Below are positions 60,201-64,000 of a DNA stretch of 64,000 nucleotides, one piece after another; position 1 is the stretch's first letter; the number at the start of each line of letters is the position of its first letter. The DNA comes from Ectocarpus siliculosus (lineage: Eukaryota > Sar > Phaeophyceae > Ectocarpales > Ectocarpaceae): NCBI GenBank assembly GCA_000310025.1, contig FN648398.1:263837-327836 (forward strand). The letters run 5' to 3'. Below the pieces are notes generated by a model. The model was not told the origin of the DNA and did no database searches. It worked only from the letters and a program-made list of their open reading frames with translations. The position numbers and the translations under genes were made by a program.

Positions 60201-61394
60201 CCACTGACTTGATCTGAGGGAAATTTTAGAGTTTAGGCGTAGTTGATGCCTGAGAAAAACATAGCTGCCCCATGTCGTATTTTCTAGAATTTATCGTCCC
60301 CCAAACGCACTACCCGAGCTATGGGCCTCGACTGAATTCATATCTAAACGCGTTGCAACGTTTTCTCAAGAGCATCGTTTGAGAATGTCCTTGGGCAGCA
60401 GCTCCTCTCCACTGCCTCGCATGGCACTGTGTTCGGCCTTGTTGTGTTCTGCGCATGCTACGACAACCAAACGTCACGATTTTGGAAGCTAAGCCCTTTC
60501 GCAAGATATCGTCCCCAAGGAGCCCGGATGCGCCTCACGCACCTATCCTGGTTGGACGCGATTCGCCAAACACCTCACTGCGCTTCGCGCATGGTTCTTT
60601 GCAGACACCCCATGATCAGCTCTTTCTCAGCGTCAGGAGGATGGGCGTCTAGAATTTAGGTCGAACGAACCGATTGGGAAGATTCTTATCTATCAAGTAG
60701 CATTTAATCGCGCCTCTCGAGATGCACCGGTCGTCAAAGGTAAATAACCAAACACCAATAAGTAACAAGTGAGTGCGAACCCCACCCACCCTGCGCAACC
60801 CCGGTGGACTTGCCGTGCCCCTCACGGAAATGGTATGTTCTCGCGGGCGTTGGAATGTGCGTCATCGTACCTTCAGCTATTGTCCAGTTTGGTCCAGCGC
60901 GTGAGTTGATGGAGAAGGCAGCCACTCCAAAGGATGACCCAAGGGCGAGGTGAGCGAGAGCATTTTCACTACGAAGCTTTCGGTTATTCCGAGCGCGAAG
61001 CTTTCGTGGGTTGGTCGAGCTTGTTCTATATAGTCTAATTTGTGCCTTGTACGACGTCATGTCCACACGTCCGCGCGAAGACTGCTGTATTTCCAAAATC
61101 AATTCTAGGTTGATCAATTATTTGTGTTTACAGTAGACTGCCAAGCTCGGAGCGTGCGTCGGGGTATTATGCATGAACACATGCACAGCACGGAAGTCGC
61201 GGCGGTGACATCTTCGCTCCGTTTTTATTCCGTCCCTCATATTACGGCCCGCACCGTCATGCCTATGATATTCATTTGCGCACAGGGAGCTCAAAGAGAT
61301 GGACGGCTGGCTGCACGACCTCCTCACCAACTGCCCGGACCTTATCATCGGACACTTGACGGACTGGATTGTCTACCAGATAAACCGCGCGTAA
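54279..61394 (+). CDS. Monoacylglycerol-lipase-like alpha/beta hydrolase
   Basis: Exons: 54279-54332, 56004-56107, 56415-56577, 57445-57534, 58251-58328, 58780-58903, 59386-59460, 59903-60031, 60877-60949, 61286-61394. All phases agree, giving 332 residues from the ATG at 54279 to the TAA at 61392-61394. The order of motifs is that of the monoglyceride lipase/lysophospholipase group (Hydrolase_4): LLFFIPGYGGH, then QLDLPGHGYSEGERAYA, the nucleophile elbow FLSGESLGGG, GVCLMAPAI, the acidic residue in PFLIMHDPGD, and a C-terminal His in DGWLHDLL. These families hydrolyse monoacylglycerols or related esters; the substrate here is inferred only at class level. There is no signal peptide or membrane helix, so a soluble cytosolic enzyme is likely. 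A small exon (57445-57534) adds about 30 residues, Gly/Ser/Lys-rich, before the nucleophile strand. Intron 1 is 1.7 kb and repeat-rich. Confidence 0.9.
54608..55416. repeat. Inverted pair of diverged 73-bp repeats
   Basis: The segment 54608-54680 (TCTGGCGGCTCAAGCGGAGAG ... CCCCGGT) matches the reverse complement of 55345-55416, including TTCCCGAG, TTTTCAC or TTTCAC, and CCCCGGT, with roughly a quarter of positions differing. Both lie in intron 1 of the lipase gene. They could be two insertions of one element or the ends of one. Confidence 0.7.
55460..55953. repeat. 247-bp tandem duplication in lipase intron 1
   Basis: The unit starting TTATTTCCTGAGTCAACTCC at 55460 repeats from 55707 almost without change, for example TTGTTTTTTCGCCCCACCG against TTGATTTTTCGCCCCATCG near the ends. 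The very high identity implies a recent duplication. A minus-strand frame is duplicated with it, but nothing suggests it is coding. Confidence 0.95.
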
Positions 61395-63182
61395 CCCCTG
61401 CCGCCCTCCACCGCCCGCGGCACACGGGAGTGACGGAGTCAGAACCTTGAACCCGGTCGGGTCGGTCGGCAGGCCATCTTCCGCGTTTCGTCTAAGTGTC
61501 ATCCGAGGTTGGGCTGTGGCAGTTCGCTGGAAGAACCCTCCCTCGGCCATTTGTACATTTTGGGATAATTCTTCGTGTTGGAGGGATGGGGCTCCGGGAC
61601 ACTACGGGTTGCTCTAACACCTCCAAGGATCTGGTTGGTTTTCCGACGGGACAACCGCGCATTGTGTTGGCATGCAGCAGGAGAGCCATGGGTTAAAACC
61701 CATTGCATCGGACCTCAATCAGCGACATTGATCCGCACGTTATTTGGCGATTGCGTAGATCGAGGGTACGTGTTACCTTATTTCTATGTGCGAACCCCCC
61801 CCCCGGAAAAGTAGGCATCGACACTTGGAGGTTTCATTGCAGCAAATCAATTTCTCCATCGTCGCGCCCGTATTATGAAGAAAGTGACGTCAACACACAC
61901 TGTTCGTAAACGTTGCTCATCTTGCGGGTGCGTATGAGGATCATAGTAGCTCGGTGAAATCAACGTTTCAGCCGCACATGTTAACAACCGGCACGGGAGG
62001 GTAGGCATCGCATATCCTAGACGGGCCATCGAGAGTACTCTGACTAATCTGTACTTGAGTACCGTTGTTTTGTTGTAAAGAGTGGGCAGGTGACGCGCCG
62101 CGCTCGCTGTCCTTGTTGCTTGCGTTGTGATATCTATCTTGTGTATCTAGTGTAACTTATGTCTGAGTTGGCCTAAACCGAAAGCCTTGTACGGGCAGCC
62201 ATACCACGAGATGGTACCTGTTGTGGTATTAACAGAGGTCGCTGTGTTTCGCATTTTGAGAAAAGATCAGCCGAGCGGACTTGTTGCCACATTTGAAGCC
62301 AGACTCAGCAAGATTTGGGAGGTGCCGATCTAGATCACTAGGTTCAACTCAGGAACACCGTGGATAATATGCATTCGTCGCGAAGGAAGCAGATGGTCAC
62401 ATGGAGAATTTTTCACCCAGTTTTTCTTTTCTTCGAAGATTATGATAGGTGTTTCCAACAAGGATGCCGGTATCGAGACCAAATGCCCCCCTCGCCCGAG
62501 GGGAAAATTCCTTGATCGTTTACACAGCTGGTGAACGAAGTCCAGTCACGCCACCAAAGCTGAAAATAAGCAAGCGCGGTCGCGATAAGAATGCCGCTGG
62601 GTGAAGTGCTTCTCGTGCCCCCACCTCACATGACGTGTCCTGTTTGTTTCGAAATAGCGCGCAGAGATGTCGCCCCCTCACACGTCAACTTGGAGCACAA
62701 CCTCACCTGCCTTCATAACACTCCCAAATTCACGAATGATACTAGCATGCTGACCTTGAATGCAGCTGGAAAATGACTCATCCATTTATCGAGGGTAGGC
62801 ACCATCCCGCGATAGTACCTCCTGATGCCACAACACAATTTAATGGCTTTTCAAACCTTCGCTTGAAGAGCAGGGCCAGGTCCAGGGACCACTTCCATGT
62901 CACGTCCGAAAGGTGAATGATAAGTTATACAGCTGTGGCCTTGCAACGGACGTCAATATGTTGAAAAAATGTTACAGACAGCAGGCAGGGTCCCATGCTT
63001 CACCCAGCGCTGCTCCCCGGACGTCCCAGGGTCCCTGAGAGTACGGACCCGTGCCAAATATCTGCCGAGGACCTCTACAAAACATTCTCAAAGAGGAAAA
63101 TGATTTTCATCTTCGCGTGGAGAGGCCTCCTATTCGTGTGAAAAGCGCGGAGGCCTTTTTATGGAGGGATCAGAGAGAACGG
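61395..63182. other. Convergent intergenic region
   Basis: The lipase gene (plus) and the FucU gene (minus) end toward each other. Only short frames are present, one being the 61-residue plus-strand frame at 62591-62776 with a CPVC-like pair but no recognisable domain. No RNA gene or repeat array was recognised. Confidence 0.5.
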
Positions 63183-63942
63183 CTAGAGGGTGAAGATGGC
63201 CGGACCGCTCCCTGCGCTCTCATCGCTAACGCCCAGTACTCCTTTGACGAGGATTATGTTGCCGTACTTGGCTGTCTCCCCGGTGGACACGACGGCGTAG
63301 CACGAACGCGCGCGCTCGTAAAAGGCGAAGCGCTCCACGCGCTCGACCTTGAACATGCCGGGCTGCCGCCGAAGACGTGGACACCAACAGGAAATAGCGA
63401 CGGATGAGCCGTCCAATAGTGGTCGATGCAGAAAAAAAAAAAAAACGTCGGCGACGTTGCTTCCGTAGAGTGATCGATGGACATGGTCGGCACTTTTACC
63501 CACCACACACAATAGTTCCACCGATAAACCAGACAACGAAGCCAACGAAACGAGCAGGGTGGCATTCGTTCTCTTGCTTCACTTCGGCTACCTACTCCTA
63601 CACCGGCTCCAACATTTCGCTGTCATCGACGACAAACGCCGTAGTAACGGTAAAACAACTGCACCAGAATCTGGAAACAGACTCACCTGCTCCGCCTCGA
63701 CGGCGGTGCTAAATCTCTCCTCTATTGACGCGTCGAGCTCGTCTCCTGGCACCGCCGCCATCATTTGCACGGGAAACTCCGTATACGTGTCTAGCGGGAA
63801 CAGCTTCGAAACGGCACGTAGAAGAGGAGCGACCTCGTGACCGTCAGCACGGACCGTAATCGGCCCCGGCTTCCCGGGAGATGTCAGGTTCTCCGAGGGA
63901 AAGTTTGCGTCGGCGAAGCAGATGGAGTCGCCGTGTCCCATA
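63183..63942 (-). CDS. L-fucose mutarotase (FucU/RbsD family), 5' end outside window
   Basis: The enzyme interconverts the alpha and beta anomers of L-fucose and related sugars, in salvage of fucose for GDP-fucose. In brown algae that supply also feeds fucoidan synthesis (general knowledge). Two exons are visible on the minus strand: 63942-63687 and 63362-63183, joined in phase. The first carries the family signature [15 protein letters not shown] with the conserved His, then IRADG-like [19 protein letters not shown] and [10 protein letters not shown]. The second carries [29 protein letters not shown] and KGVL, the usual C-terminal end. The first exon begins in phase 2 after a CAG acceptor. 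About 19 N-terminal residues, by comparison with the usual 140-155-residue family, must therefore be encoded beyond the right edge. Confidence 0.92.
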
Positions 63943-64000
63943 CTGCATGTGCGTTTCGGTGTAGACCCGCAGGGGGGGGGGATTACGGAAGTTCGCCGTG

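Noticed and set aside
1-64000. Bacterial operon, CRISPR array, rRNA or organellar DNA
   Set aside because: All recognisable genes are intron-rich with GT-AG borders; no regularly spaced direct-repeat arrays with unique spacers and no ribosomal sequences were seen.

Overview
The window looks like nuclear DNA of a photosynthetic stramenopile, most likely a brown alga. Genes are split into many short exons (about 54-300 nt) by GT-AG introns of roughly 130 nt to 5.7 kb. The sequence between exons is rich in foldback elements, minisatellites and transposon relics. One gene begins with a heterokont bipartite plastid-targeting signal (hydrophobic signal peptide ending in A-F-V-P). No bacterial operon, tRNA, rRNA or CRISPR was found. 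Exon chains were built by hand from conserved family motifs, splice sites and exact phase matching, so most internal exon edges are well supported. First exons are the weak points.

Layout. 1-9.1 kb is gene-poor: a degraded polytopic membrane-protein gene (about 2.9-4.9 kb, minus), short tandem repeats, and a broken PIF/Harbinger transposase (about 6.5-7.0 kb, plus). 9.1-23.6 kb (plus) is a 16-exon gene for a predicted plastid protein that joins a TrhO/YceA-type rhodanese (tRNA U34 hydroxylase family) to a C-terminal class I SAM-methyltransferase-like domain. 23.6-26.5 kb is a convergent intergenic region with palindromic GGCACTAT repeats. 26.5-34.3 kb (minus) is an 8-exon tubulin-tyrosine-ligase-like gene with a long disordered insert; one of its introns holds a 655-bp MITE. 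36.0-52.9 kb (plus) is a 14-exon SF2 helicase of the IRC3-like type. Its fourth intron carries, in antisense, a decayed tyrosine-recombinase (DIRS/Ngaro-order) retroelement at 38.1-42.6 kb. 54.3-61.4 kb (plus) is a 10-exon monoacylglycerol-lipase-like alpha/beta hydrolase. 63.2-64.0 kb (minus) is the 3' part of an L-fucose mutarotase (FucU/RbsD) gene that runs off the window.

The five recognisable genes do not form a pathway; they are ordinary neighbours in a eukaryotic chromosome. The observation most worth following is the hydroxylase-methyltransferase fusion. In bacteria, 5-hydroxyuridine formation at tRNA position 34 (TrhO) and its O-methylation (CmoB, TrmR) are done by separate enzymes. 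Here a TrhO-type module and a methyltransferase-like module sit in one predicted plastid polypeptide.
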